DNA of 9,751 bases from Weeksellaceae bacterium (GCA_028698395.1 JAQVDG010000046.1:1-9751); one strand, 5' to 3'. Counted from the first letter of the stretch, positions 1 through 8,746 are shown. Program-made: numbers and translations. The notes: generated from the sequence alone by a model not told the origin.

Positions 1-989
1 AATAAATTTCCCTGTTGAATTGCAACTTGTGCCACCATAGGGTCGCCTTTTGCTTTTTCCGGACTCATCATTAGTGCTACATCTCCAATTGCAAAAATAT
101 TGTTTAAACCTTTGATTTGATTGAATTCATTCACCACATAACGATTACCTATGATTACATCTTCGCCTTCAATTCCGGGAATCAGAGCACCTTTTACACC
201 GGCTGCCCAGATTAAAGTTGTGGTATCGAAAGAACGTTTATCTGTGGTAATGATTTTTCCGTCATAATCCTTCACCATCATATTGAACCAAACCTGAACA
301 CCTAAATTTTCAAGATATTTGAATGCTTTGTCAGAAGCATTTTGTGACATACCGGGAAGCAGTCGATCGGTTGCCTGAATCAAATGTACATTCATTCTGC
401 GAATGTCCAAATCTGGATAATCATTAGGTAAAATATGTTTTTTAAGTTCTGCCATAGCACCCGCTAATTCAACACCGGTTGGACCGCCGCCTACAATTAC
501 ATAATTCATCAAGCGTGATCGTTCATCTAAATCATTTGTCAACAAAGCGGCTTCTAAACTCTGTAAAATTAAACTTCTCAAATCCAATGCTTCGGGAATG
601 GTTTTCATTGGCATTGCATGATTTTCAATGTTTTTATTGCCGTAATAATTTGTATCAGAACCGGTTGCAATCACTAAGTAATCATAATGAATACTGCCAA
701 TATTAGAATGAATTTGCTGATTCTGAGTATCAATTTGTGTTACTTCTGCAATCCGGAAAAAAAAATTCTCTTTTTTGGCAAAGATTTGACGAATCGCATG
801 AGCAATGGAATCCGGTTCTAATCCGGCGGTTGCTACTTGGTAAAGCAAAGGTTGAAAAGTATGATAATTGTGTTTGTCCACCAAAACAACTTGGAAATTT
901 TGATTGGATAGATTTTTAGCCAAACGAAGTCCACCAAATCCGCCTCCAATGATAACAACACGTTTTAAATTTATATCTGGAATGTTCAT
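1..989 (-). CDS. ndh: Type II NADH dehydrogenase (NDH-2), C-terminus outside window
   Basis: Reverse-strand reading from ATG at 989 gives 329 residues with no stop before base 1, so the gene is partial. An FAD-binding Rossmann motif (GGGFGG) lies at residues 15-20, an ATG segment follows near residue 105, and an NAD(P)H-binding motif (GGGPTGVELAG) near 165-175. Near residue 301 is AIGD, the second FAD contact, and just before the window edge is AQVAIQQG, the quinone-site motif of NDH-2 enzymes. The family oxidises NADH and passes electrons to menaquinone or ubiquinone at the inner face of the cytoplasmic membrane without pumping protons. The family is usually about 400-450 residues, so roughly the last quarter, including the C-terminal membrane-binding part, is missing. 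The start overlaps the stop of the upstream lipoprotein gene (ATGA), so the two are very probably co-transcribed. The family call is firm; the exact quinone is not visible. Confidence 0.93.
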   Translation of the reverse strand, partial: MNIPDINLKRVVIIGGGFGGLRLAKNLSNQNFQVVLVDKHNYHTFQPLLYQVATAGLEPDSIAHAIRQIFAKKENFFFRIAEVTQIDTQNQQIHSNIGSIHYDYLVIATGSDTNYYGNKNIENHAMPMKTIPEALDLRSLILQSLEAALLTNDLDERSRLMNYVIVGGGPTGVELAGAMAELKKHILPNDYPDLDIRRMNVHLIQATDRLLPGMSQNASDKAFKYLENLGVQVWFNMMVKDYDGKIITTDKRSFDTTTLIWAAGVKGALIPGIEGEDVIIGNRYVVNEFNQIKGLNNIFAIGDVALMMSPEKAKGDPMVAQVAIQQGNL

Positions 990-2587
990 TCTGAATTAGT
1001 TTTATAAACTCGAGTTAAATCTAATAATTTCACAGGACTCATAGTGAATCCTTTTACGTTTTTTTGAAGAAAAATACTGGTTTGGTCGTAAAACAAAGGA
1101 ACTATAGGAGCAGATTCCATCATTAATTCGTCCATTTGGCTGTAAATTTTCTCTCTTTCTTTTTCATCATTTAATGTAAATGATTTTAAGTACAATTCAT
1201 CAAATTCATTATTTTTATAATGCGAATAATTTGGTCCTTCCGGAGCAAAATTCGGACTGAAATAAAGCGATAAAAAGTTTTCTGCATCCGGATAATCAGC
1301 TCCCCAATTGGCTCTGAAAAATGAGAATTTACCGGTTGCTTTTCCGTCGCGCATCGTTGGTCCCGGTACAACATTGATTTTAATGGTTAATCCGATTTTT
1401 GCTAATTGTGCCTGAATGTATTCACAAATATCAGCATATTCTTGAACTGTAGTCAATTCAATTTCCGGCAATATTTTATTTTTTTCTAAATAATTATCGA
1501 CTAATTTCCTTGCTTTTTGTGGGTCGTAAGCATAAGCTGCCTTTTCGGTATAACCGGGCAATCCTTTTGGTATAAACCCACCTTTAGCAGCGGTAGCAAC
1601 CCCATTCATCATGTATTTTACCATTTTGGGTTTATCAATTCCATAATTAATCGCCTGACGTAATTCTGGAGCGATTGAGCTTCCGTCATTTAAATAAAAA
1701 CAAAGGTAAACGGTGCTTAAATAATCATATTTATGAAAATTGATTTTGTCACTGTATTTTGGATTCAATTCTCCGTGTGGAGTAAGAATTTCATTTTTAT
1801 AAGATGGGTCTAAATCTGCCATCATATCAAGGTTTCCTTGAATTAATTGTAAAAATTCACTGTGTTTTTCGGGTAAAAAAGTCATAGAAACGGCTTCCAG
1901 GTAAGGAAGACTTTCTCCGTTTTCGTCTTTTTCAAAATAAAAAGAATTTTTTCGTAAAACTAATTTCACATTGTCTTCCCAAAGTTGAAACCGAAACGGG
2001 CCGGTTCCGATTGGATGTTTTCGAAATTCTTCTTGTCCGTTTTTGAATAATTCAGGAGGAACAACGGAGCAATATTTCATACTAAGCAATCCCAGAAAAG
2101 GAGGGAAGGCCTCTTTTAGTTTTATTTCAAAAGTTAAATTATCTAAAGCTTTAAAATTTTCCACATTATTCAGTACCCAGCTTCCGGCACCGCCTACAGT
2201 AGGGTTGGTTAACCGATTAAAACTGTATTCAAAATCGTATGCATTAACTGTTCGGGTTTGGGATTCGCCAAAAAAAGGACTTTGGTGAAAGTAAATAGAA
2301 TCCTTGAGAAGAAAAGTGTATGTTTTTCCATCTTCAGAAATTGTCCAAGATTGTGCAATATCCGGTTGGATTTCCAATTGATTATTTAATTTAACCAAAC
2401 CGTTGTATAGTAAATTACACACCCAGTTGTTGGCTTGAGTCCGGGCAAAAGTAGGGTCTAAAGAAGAAATATTATCGTAACGATTTAACCGAAAAACTTG
2501 AGAGTCATCACTATTTTTTTTCGGCGAACACCCTGTAAATAAAGTAAAAATAAGAAAAAAAATAAAAATTTTAGATTCTTTAAACAT
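986..2587 (-). CDS. ABC transporter family 5 peptide-binding lipoprotein
   Basis: A 533-residue protein with a lipoprotein signal peptide: positive start, hydrophobic core at residues 7-17 and lipobox LFTGC ending at Cys20. The rest looks like a solute-binding protein family 5 member (OppA/DppA type), with segments such as YTFLLKDSIYFH, PIGTGPFRF and RQAINYGIDK at the expected order and spacing. The length is normal for the family. Such proteins bind oligopeptides, dipeptides or sometimes other ligands and deliver them to an ABC permease. No permease or ATPase gene is next to it here, so the partner must be elsewhere, or the protein works alone. After Cys20 comes SPKKNSDDS; the acidic SDD lies at +6 to +8, later than the usual Bacteroidota surface-export signal, so its leaflet is uncertain. 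It is the first gene of a unit with NDH-2, overlapping it by 4 bases. A weak TACCTTAG box lies a few bases before the start. Confidence 0.92.
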   Translation of the reverse strand: MFKESKIFIFFLIFTLFTGCSPKKNSDDSQVFRLNRYDNISSLDPTFARTQANNWVCNLLYNGLVKLNNQLEIQPDIAQSWTISEDGKTYTFLLKDSIYFHQSPFFGESQTRTVNAYDFEYSFNRLTNPTVGGAGSWVLNNVENFKALDNLTFEIKLKEAFPPFLGLLSMKYCSVVPPELFKNGQEEFRKHPIGTGPFRFQLWEDNVKLVLRKNSFYFEKDENGESLPYLEAVSMTFLPEKHSEFLQLIQGNLDMMADLDPSYKNEILTPHGELNPKYSDKINFHKYDYLSTVYLCFYLNDGSSIAPELRQAINYGIDKPKMVKYMMNGVATAAKGGFIPKGLPGYTEKAAYAYDPQKARKLVDNYLEKNKILPEIELTTVQEYADICEYIQAQLAKIGLTIKINVVPGPTMRDGKATGKFSFFRANWGADYPDAENFLSLYFSPNFAPEGPNYSHYKNNEFDELYLKSFTLNDEKEREKIYSQMDELMMESAPIVPLFYDQTSIFLQKNVKGFTMSPVKLLDLTRVYKTNSE

Positions 2588-2723
2588 TCCGCTAAGGTAG
2601 TCTGAATTTGATTAGAAAAAAAGGAAAAAAAGAAAGAATTCACTTGTGAAAAATTAAATTTTATCATGTTTTGTCTTGCTTTCAAAGAAAGAGTTGAAAG
2701 TAAAAAAGTTGAATAAAATTAAG

Positions 2724-2753
2724 TTGGAGCTTCTATGAACTTTTGTATATTTG
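2724..2753 (+). promoter_or_regulatory. Candidate upstream promoter for the nuclease-like gene
   Basis: TTG at 2724-2726, a 19-base spacer and TATATTTG at 2746-2753 match the Bacteroidota sigma-ABfr pattern TTG-N19/20-TAnnTTTG. Transcription would begin near 2760, giving a leader of about 160 bases before the ATG at 2919. In AT-rich DNA such matches also occur by chance, and a second candidate lies closer to the gene. Confidence 0.4.
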
Positions 2754-2798
2754 GGAGATGTGAAAATTTTAGCTTCAACCTTCAACACATCAGTAAAT

Positions 2799-2829
2799 TT
2801 GTGAAATCCTGACGGCTTTTGTAGTTTTG
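2799..2829 (+). promoter_or_regulatory. Candidate proximal promoter for the nuclease-like gene
   Basis: TTG at 2799-2801, a 20-base spacer and TAGTTTTG at 2822-2829 fit the Bacteroidota promoter consensus exactly in the -7 box and in spacing. The start would fall near 2836, leaving a leader of about 80 bases. The -7 box sits inside the imperfect hairpin at 2814-2838, which could make it a target for regulation. Of the candidates upstream of this gene it has the best spacing. Confidence 0.45.
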
Positions 2830-2838
2830 TTACAAGCC
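2814..2838. repeat. Imperfect inverted repeat over the proximal promoter
   Basis: Left arm GGCTTTTGTA (2814-2823) and right arm TACAAGCC (2831-2838) pair over eight positions with a two-T bulge in the left arm, around the 7-base loop GTTTTGT. The -7 box candidate TAGTTTTG spans the end of the left arm and the loop. It could be an operator, part of a mobile-element remnant, or chance. No T-run follows, so a terminator is unlikely. Confidence 0.35.
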
Positions 2839-2918
2839 TTTGGAATTTTCTAAATCTGTAGGTTGGGCTTATTAGTTAGTCGCTATATCGAAATGGAAAC
2901 CAATACAAAATAAAAAGA

Positions 2919-3836
2919 ATGGCATTATACAATATCAACACAAAAAATAACCTTGAACAAATTAAAGAACAGCCCTTTAAACTTGAAAAAGAGATTCAAT
3001 CTTTAACTGAACAGAATTTACAAACAATTTTTGGATTTGACTTTGTTCGTTCTGAATTTGCAATTGGAAATTTTCGTCTCGATACTTTAGCCTTTGACAA
3101 AGACTCTTCAAGTTTTGTTATTATTGAATATAAACGAGATAAAAATTTTAGTGTTATCGACCAAGGATATGCTTATTTATCTCTTATGCTGAATAATAAA
3201 GCCGATTTTATTCTTGAATACAATGAAAATAAGAATAACTTTCTAAAAAGAGACGATGTAGATTGGTCTCAATCAAGAGTTGTTTTTATTTCTCCAAGTT
3301 TTACTTCATATCAAAAAGAAGCAATAAATTTTAAAGATTTGCCAATTGAATTATGGGAAATAAAACGATACAGTAATCAAACTGTCAGCTACAATCAAAT
3401 ACAAACATCTGGTGCTCAAGAAAGTATCAAAACAATAAGTAAACAAGATGAAGTAATTGAAAAGGTAACACGAGAAATCAAAGTATTTACGGAACAAGAA
3501 CATTTAGAAGGCATCCCCGATGAAATCAAAGAACTTTACGAAAAATTTAAGAATGCAATTTTAAATCTTGATGGTATCGAAGTTAAACCGAAGAAGTTAT
3601 ACATTGCATTCGTTGCTGATAGAAATATTGTTGATATTCGTTTGCAAAAAAATGGATTGAAAATTTGGATAAATTTATTCAAAGGACAACTTGACGATCC
3701 AAAACAGATTTGTAGGGATGTATCTAAAACAGGGCATTGGGGAAATGGTGACTATGAATTATTAATAAATTCAGATGATGATTTAGAATATATTTTAAGT
3801 TTAATAAAACAATCACTGAAGAAAAATAAAAAATAA
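2919..3836 (+). CDS. PD-(D/E)XK nuclease-like protein with C-terminal DUF5655 domain
   Basis: A 305-residue soluble protein without signal peptide or membrane span. Residues about 20-150 look like a PD-(D/E)XK nuclease fold: Asp55 in FRLDTLAF, the E70-Y-K72 signature at the end of a hydrophobic strand (FVIIEYK), and Q82-G-Y-A-Y86, which matches the QxxxY motif of RecB-like nucleases. A possible upstream acidic residue is Glu25 or Glu31. A linker around 160-205 is followed by a DUF5655-type domain (about 206-300) with the conserved-looking segments LYIAFVADRN and ISKTGHWG-like VSKTGHWGNGDYEL. The catalytic residues are intact, so it may cut or bind DNA, but the true substrate is unknown; the family is only described as uncharacterised. 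The ATG at 2919 follows an A-rich stretch, as is usual here. The gene stands alone, 124 bases before a mazEF pair, in DNA lacking CCGG, which suggests an accessory and perhaps defence-related gene. The domain call is fairly firm; the function is inference. Confidence 0.82.
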   Translation: MALYNINTKNNLEQIKEQPFKLEKEIQSLTEQNLQTIFGFDFVRSEFAIGNFRLDTLAFDKDSSSFVIIEYKRDKNFSVIDQGYAYLSLMLNNKADFILEYNENKNNFLKRDDVDWSQSRVVFISPSFTSYQKEAINFKDLPIELWEIKRYSNQTVSYNQIQTSGAQESIKTISKQDEVIEKVTREIKVFTEQEHLEGIPDEIKELYEKFKNAILNLDGIEVKPKKLYIAFVADRNIVDIRLQKNGLKIWINLFKGQLDDPKQICRDVSKTGHWGNGDYELLINSDDDLEYILSLIKQSLKKNKK

Positions 3837-3910
3837 TAAACAGTTGAAACCGAGAAAAATGGAACTCAAAACTGTTCTTTATGTGCCATTGGTATTAAAT
3901 TGGTTCAAAG

Positions 3911-3942
3911 TTTGGTTTCCTTATAAAAATGTAATTACTTTG
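3911..3942 (+). promoter_or_regulatory. Candidate mazEF promoter
   Basis: TTTG at 3911-3914, a 20-base spacer and TTACTTTG at 3935-3942 match the Bacteroidota promoter pattern with one mismatch (T for A at the second -7 position). Transcription would start near 3949, about a dozen bases before the antitoxin ATG at 3961. The -7 box lies inside the inverted repeat at 3930-3950, the arrangement expected for an autorepressed toxin-antitoxin operon. Confidence 0.5.
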
Positions 3943-3950
3943 TAATCACA
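3930..3950. promoter_or_regulatory. Candidate MazE/MazEF operator (inverted repeat)
   Basis: Arms TGTAATTAC (3930-3938) and GTAATCACA (3942-3950) are inverted copies matching at 8 of 9 positions around a TTT spacer. The left arm also contains the perfect palindrome GTAATTAC (3931-3938), and GTAAT recurs 11 bases on, one helical turn away. MazE/AbrB-fold antitoxins bind palindromes over their own promoter; that this repeat is the site is inferred from position, since it overlaps the -7 box and ends 10 bases before the mazE start. Confidence 0.5.
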
Positions 3951-3960
3951 AAATAAATTT

Positions 3961-4206
3961 ATGGAAATTCGAGTAATCAATATAGGGAACTCAAAAGGTA
4001 TTAGATTATCAAAAGCTCTTTTGGAACAATATAATATCACCGACACATTAGAAATAATTTTAGAAAAAGAAAGAATTATTCTAAAACCAAAATCAGTTCC
4101 AAGAAAAGGTTGGGAAAAATCTTTCAAACAAATGCACAAAAACGGAGATGATACCTTGTTGATTGATGACATTTTTGAAGATGAAACTTTTGAAGAATGG
4201 AAATAA
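3961..4206 (+). CDS. mazE: MazE-type antitoxin (AbrB/SpoVT fold)
   Basis: An 81-residue protein. The N-terminus carries the swapped-hairpin AbrB/MazE DNA-binding signature: VINIGNSKGIRLSKALLEQY at residues 5-24, then a strand pair (LEIILEKERIILKP, 30-43). The C-terminal part (about 50-81) begins PRKGWEKSF and ends in an acidic, aromatic tail (FEDETFEEW), the kind of flexible segment that wraps around MazF and blocks it. In the family the antitoxin neutralises its toxin, is degraded faster than it, and represses its own operon. The mazF start lies inside the last codons of this gene (10-base overlap), which fits translational coupling with antitoxin first. An inverted repeat just upstream is a likely binding site. 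The family call is firm; the symbol is by homology of type only. Confidence 0.9.
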   Translation: MEIRVINIGNSKGIRLSKALLEQYNITDTLEIILEKERIILKPKSVPRKGWEKSFKQMHKNGDDTLLIDDIFEDETFEEWK

Positions 4207-4520
4207 AGCAATACGAATTGGTGTTAGTAAATCTTGATCCAACCATAGGAAGTGAGATGAAAAAAACTCGTCCTTGTGTTGTCATTTCTCCAAATGAAAT
4301 GAATAAATATCTTCAAACAATTGTTGTTGCACCGCTTACAAGCAATTCAAAACCTTATCCGACAAGAGTAGAAATTAAACAAACTAAAATAAAAGGTTGG
4401 ATAGTTTTAGATCAAATCAGAACAGTGGACAGAGCAAGGATTGTTAAAAAATTAAGTAATCTGACAACATCTGAGATTGAAGCTGTAAAAGCCGTGATAA
4501 AGGAAACTTATGTAGAATAG
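4197..4520 (+). CDS. mazF: MazF/PemK-type mRNA endoribonuclease toxin
   Basis: A 107-residue protein, normal MazF length. It has the family signature VNLDPTIGSEMKKTRPCVVIS (residues 11-31), including Glu20, the Lys22-Lys23 pair and Arg25, then VVAPLTS with Thr48, and LDQIRTVDRARI near the middle of the C-terminal half. Arg25 and Thr48 correspond to the catalytic Arg and Thr of E. coli MazF. Family members cut single-stranded RNA at short specific sites, slowing growth when the antitoxin is lost; the cut site of this one cannot be read from sequence. The gene is intact and its start overlaps the end of mazE by 10 bases. Nothing resembling a terminator follows, and the next gene begins 173 bases on behind its own promoter candidate. 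Confidence 0.93.
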   Translation: MEIKQYELVLVNLDPTIGSEMKKTRPCVVISPNEMNKYLQTIVVAPLTSNSKPYPTRVEIKQTKIKGWIVLDQIRTVDRARIVKKLSNLTTSEIEAVKAVIKETYVE

Positions 4521-4568
4521 AAAACACCATATAACCACTGCTTTGGTATCAGACTGAGAACTTTCTCG

Positions 4569-4693
4569 TTTGAACATTTTTTGTAAATTTGAAATATTCA
4601 CTTCGTTTGAAATTTATATTAAAAACATCTATTTTCATTTTGAATTTATTTTGAGGAAGATTTATTGTTTCTTACTTTCGTTTAAAAATTCAT

Positions 4694-4698
<5 letters not shown>
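4569..4698 (+). repeat. Cluster of TTTGAA repeats between mazF and ldcA
   Basis: TTTGAA occurs five times, starting at 4569, 4588, 4606, 4639 and 4693. Two of the copies sit in the 9-base repeat TCGTTTGAA (4566-4574 and 4603-4611), and two in TTTGAAAT (4588-4595 and 4606-4613). An inverted pair TAAATTT (4584-4590) and AAATTTA (4610-4616) encloses the second and third copies. The stretch is AT-rich, so part of this may be composition; no function is known. Confidence 0.4.
4651..4680 (+). promoter_or_regulatory. Candidate promoter of the ldcA-upp-yraN operon
   Basis: TTG at 4651-4653, a 19-base spacer and TACTTTCG at 4673-4680 match the Bacteroidota consensus with one change in the -7 box (C for T). 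The start of transcription would be near 4687, only a few bases before the TTG codon at 4694, so the leader would be very short. This supports the late TTG start rather than a longer protein. Confidence 0.45.
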
Positions 4699-6251
<1,553 letters not shown>

Positions 6252-6254
6252 ATT

Positions 6255-6620
6255 ATGGCAAATCACAATGATTTTGGAAAAGAAGCAGAAGAAAAAGCAG
6301 TTGGTTTTTTAAAAGAAAAAAATTATACCATTCTGAAGCGAAATTGGCGTTTTCAAAAGGCAGAAGTCGATATTATAGCCAAAGATGAGTCGAAGAATGA
6401 AATTGTGATTGTGGAAGTAAAAGCTCGAATTAATCCGATGGTAGAAATCGAAACAGCCATAACAAAAAAAAAGAAAAATCTCTTGGTTATGGCTGCTGAT
6501 GAATTTGTTAGCTCGAATCAAATTGAGTTGGAAACTCGTTTTGATTTGATTCTCATTGAAAAAAACAATTCAAATTGGGAAATCGAGCATATCGAAGATG
6601 CTTTTTTTGCGTTTGAATGA
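6255..6620 (+). CDS. yraN: YraN / UPF0102 family endonuclease-like protein
   Basis: A 121-residue protein with the UPF0102 layout: GKEAEEKAVGFLKEKNY (residues 8-24), RNWRFQKAEVDIIA (29-42) and IVIVEVKAR (50-58). Asp39, Glu54 and Lys56 form the core of a PD-(D/E)XK nuclease-type site, with an N-terminal Glu (10, 12 or 13) as the usual fourth residue. Members are widespread in bacteria and resemble Holliday-junction resolvases, but the function in the cell is unsettled. It is the last gene of the ldcA-upp-yraN unit, 3 bases after upp. A run of nine A at 6464-6472 encodes part of a KKKK stretch and is a possible slippage point, though the frame is intact here. Its stop lies 4 bases from the stop of the convergent metG. 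Confidence 0.92.
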   Translation: MANHNDFGKEAEEKAVGFLKEKNYTILKRNWRFQKAEVDIIAKDESKNEIVIVEVKARINPMVEIETAITKKKKNLLVMAADEFVSSNQIELETRFDLILIEKNNSNWEIEHIEDAFFAFE

Positions 6621-6624
6621 TTTT

Positions 6625-8661
6625 TTAACCAACAATTACACCGTTTAAGGTTTTATTTTCCGGCGAAACAAAAGTTAGTTTTCCGTCTTCTTTTTCAGTT
6701 AATAATAACATGCCTTGGCTTTCAATTCCCCGGATTTTTCTTGGAGCTAAATTCACCAATGCCATCACTTGTTTTCCTACGATTTCTTCCGGAGTAAAAC
6801 TTTCGGCAATGCCTGAAACAATCGTTCTTACATCCAATCCGGTATCGACTTTTAATTTCAATAATTTATCAGCTTTTTCTACCTTTTCAGCTTCTAAAAT
6901 AGTACTGATTCTCAAATCAATTTTCATGAAATCATCAAATGAAATTTCTTCTCTCTGAGTTTCTGCATTTGGATTTGTCATTTTATTTTTTGTTTTACTG
7001 TTTTCTAATTTTTGAATTTGTTGTTCAATGGTTTCATCTTCGATTTTAGCAAAAATCAATTCAGAGGAATTAAAAGTATGAGTTGCCGGAATAATTTCTT
7101 CTGTATTTTCTAAATCATTCCAATTTTGAGCTGAAATATTCATCATTTTGTATAATTTTTCAGCTGTAAACGGAAGAAAAGGTTCGCTCAATTGTGCTAA
7201 CATACCGGCAATTTGAATGGCAGCATACATAATTCCTTTTACTTCTTCCGGATTTTCTTGTTTTTTCCAAGGTTCTTGTGATTGTAAAAATTGATTTCCT
7301 AATCGGGCTAAATTCATGTATTCAATCAAAGCATTTCGAAATTCATAATTTTCAAGGTATTTCCCGATTTGAATAGCATAATTTTTCATTTCTTTTAATT
7401 CAGGAAAATCCAAAGTTTTTTCAGGAACAATTCCGTTGTAATATTTATGTGTTAAAACCATAACACGGTTGATGAAATTCCCTAAAATTCCGACTAATTC
7501 CGAATTATTTTTAATTTGAAAATCTTTCCACGTAAAATTATTGTCTTTGTGTTCCGGTAAATTTGCGGTTAAAACATAGCGCAAAACATCTTGTTGTCCC
7601 GGAAAATCTTCCAAATATTCATGGCCCCAAACTGCCCAGTTTCTGGAAGTTGAAATTTTATCATTTTCAAGATTCATGAATTCGTTTGCCGGAACATTAC
7701 TTGGAAGAATGAAATCGCCGTGTGCTTTTAACATCGCAGGAAAAATAATACAATGAAAAACAATATTATCTTTTCCGATGAAATGAACCAATTCTGTTTC
7801 TTCATTTTGCCAATAATCTTTCCAGTTTTTACCGGTTTTTTCTGCCCATTCAATGGTGGAAGTAATGTAACCAATTGGCGCATCAAACCAAACATACAGT
7901 ACTTTTCCTTCTGCATCTTTCAAAGGAACTTTCACACCCCAATTCAAATCGCGAGTCATTGCTCTTGGTTTTAAACCGTCGTCAATCCAAGATTTTATTT
8001 GTCCGTAAACATTGGTTTTCCAATCGTTTTTATGTCCTTCTAAAATCCATTCTTTCAAGAAATCTTCGTATTCATTCAAAGGTAAAAACCAGTTTTTAGT
8101 TTCTTTTAAAACCGGAATATTCCCACTCAAAGCAGAACGTGGATGAATTAACTCTCTCGGACTTAAAGTTGTTCCGCAATTTTCACATTGGTCACCATAA
8201 GCATTGGGATTTTGACATTTTGGACATTCACCGATGATGTAACGGTCGGCTAAGAATTCTTTGGCTTCTTCGTCATAAAATTGTTCAGAAATTTCTTCAA
8301 TAAATTTTCCGTTTTGGTACAAATTCAAGAAGAAATCTGCTGCAACCTGATGATGTTTTGGGCTGGATGTTCGGGAATAATGGTCAAATGAAATTCCGAA
8401 TTTATCAAAAGTCGATTGAATTAAATTATGGTATTTATCTACAATGGTTTGCGGTGTAGTGTGTTCTTTTTTAGCACGGATGGTGATAGGAATTCCGTGT
8501 TCATCAGAGCCACCAATGAAGGCAACATCTTTTCCTTTTCTTCTCAAATACCGGACAAAAATATCGGCCGGAACGTAAACACCTGCCATGTGCCCAATGT
8601 GAATCGGACCATTAGCATAGGGAAGGGCAGTTGTTACGGTATAGCGTTTAGAATGACTCAT
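6625..8661 (-). CDS. metG: Methionyl-tRNA synthetase with C-terminal tRNA-binding domain
   Basis: A 678-residue class I aminoacyl-tRNA synthetase that charges tRNA-Met in the cytoplasm. The HIGH motif is at residues 21-24 after PYANGPI. A four-cysteine zinc knuckle is formed by Cys146, Cys149, Cys159 and Cys162. The KMSKS loop appears as KISTS (335-339), a variant seen in Bacteroidota. The anticodon-binding helical region covers roughly 380-550, and after a Lys/Asn/Glu-rich linker (about 550-572) comes an EMAP/Trbp111-like tRNA-binding domain (about 573-678, with IDLRIS and [16 protein letters not shown]). The length is that of the long, dimeric bacterial type. The ATG at 8661 sits 20 bases from a perfect -7 box. 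It converges on yraN with a 4-base gap, and no terminator hairpin is visible there. Confidence 0.97.
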   Translation of the reverse strand: MSHSKRYTVTTALPYANGPIHIGHMAGVYVPADIFVRYLRRKGKDVAFIGGSDEHGIPITIRAKKEHTTPQTIVDKYHNLIQSTFDKFGISFDHYSRTSSPKHHQVAADFFLNLYQNGKFIEEISEQFYDEEAKEFLADRYIIGECPKCQNPNAYGDQCENCGTTLSPRELIHPRSALSGNIPVLKETKNWFLPLNEYEDFLKEWILEGHKNDWKTNVYGQIKSWIDDGLKPRAMTRDLNWGVKVPLKDAEGKVLYVWFDAPIGYITSTIEWAEKTGKNWKDYWQNEETELVHFIGKDNIVFHCIIFPAMLKAHGDFILPSNVPANEFMNLENDKISTSRNWAVWGHEYLEDFPGQQDVLRYVLTANLPEHKDNNFTWKDFQIKNNSELVGILGNFINRVMVLTHKYYNGIVPEKTLDFPELKEMKNYAIQIGKYLENYEFRNALIEYMNLARLGNQFLQSQEPWKKQENPEEVKGIMYAAIQIAGMLAQLSEPFLPFTAEKLYKMMNISAQNWNDLENTEEIIPATHTFNSSELIFAKIEDETIEQQIQKLENSKTKNKMTNPNAETQREEISFDDFMKIDLRISTILEAEKVEKADKLLKLKVDTGLDVRTIVSGIAESFTPEEIVGKQVMALVNLAPRKIRGIESQGMLLLTEKEDGKLTFVSPENKTLNGVIVG

Positions 8662-8681
8662 TTTTATTAAATTTTGGAGTG

Positions 8682-8713
8682 CAAAGATACAGAGTGTGAA
8701 AGAAATTCCCGAA
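8682..8713 (-). promoter_or_regulatory. Candidate metG promoter
   Basis: Read on the minus strand, TTCG (8713-8710), a 20-base spacer and TATCTTTG (8689-8682) match the Bacteroidota consensus, exactly in the -7 box and with one change in the -33 box. Twenty bases separate the box from the metG ATG. A second TATCTTTG faces the other way at 8735-8742. Confidence 0.6.
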
Positions 8714-8734
8714 TTTTCTTTGTACAGAGAATCT

Positions 8735-8742
8735 TATCTTTG
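8735..8742 (+). promoter_or_regulatory. Candidate -7 box of the membrane microprotein gene
   Basis: TATCTTTG is a perfect -7 box match and an inverted copy of the metG box 45 bases away. No TTG is found at the right distance upstream, so the -33 element is weak. The box ends 4 bases before the ATG at 8747, which would place the transcription start at or beside the start codon and make the mRNA leaderless. Confidence 0.45.
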
Positions 8743-8746
8743 TAGG

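Larger units (their letters stand above)
2588..2918. other. 331-base intergenic region between divergent genes
   Basis: No gene was found here. The left part, next to the lipoprotein start, is A/T-rich with a poly-purine tract around 2613-2638. The right part holds three matches to the Bacteroidota -7 box on the plus strand (2746-2753, 2794-2801 and 2822-2829) and an imperfect hairpin (2814-2838). A 25-codon reading frame from ATG at 2735 has no supporting feature. The region is longer than the other gaps in the window and marks the left edge of the probable accessory segment. Confidence 0.6.

Noticed and set aside
335..339. Loss of the KMSKS motif in methionyl-tRNA synthetase (protein residues 335-339)
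   Set aside because: KISTS followed by Arg is a normal variant in Bacteroidota enzymes, so the enzyme is not considered defective.
479..919. Open frames on the plus strand inside the NDH-2 gene
   Set aside because: They lie opposite a reading frame with intact FAD, NAD and quinone motifs and encode no recognisable domains.
2485..2685. 66-codon minus-strand frame upstream of the lipoprotein start
   Set aside because: It overlaps the lipoprotein signal-peptide region in another frame, and its hydrophobic look comes from the A/T-rich tract.
2735..2812. 25-codon plus-strand frame in the intergenic region
   Set aside because: It overlaps a candidate promoter, has no ribosome-binding or domain feature, and is short enough to be chance.
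3839..3876. AACAGTT / AACTGTT inverted pair after the nuclease-like gene as a terminator
   Set aside because: Seven base pairs with a 24-base loop and no T-run is too weak.
4556..4567. GAGAA-CT-TTCTC palindrome after mazF as a terminator
   Set aside because: A two-base loop cannot form a stable hairpin and no T-run follows directly.
8428..8670. 80-codon plus-strand frame at the metG start
   Set aside because: It is the antisense of the conserved HIGH-motif region of metG.
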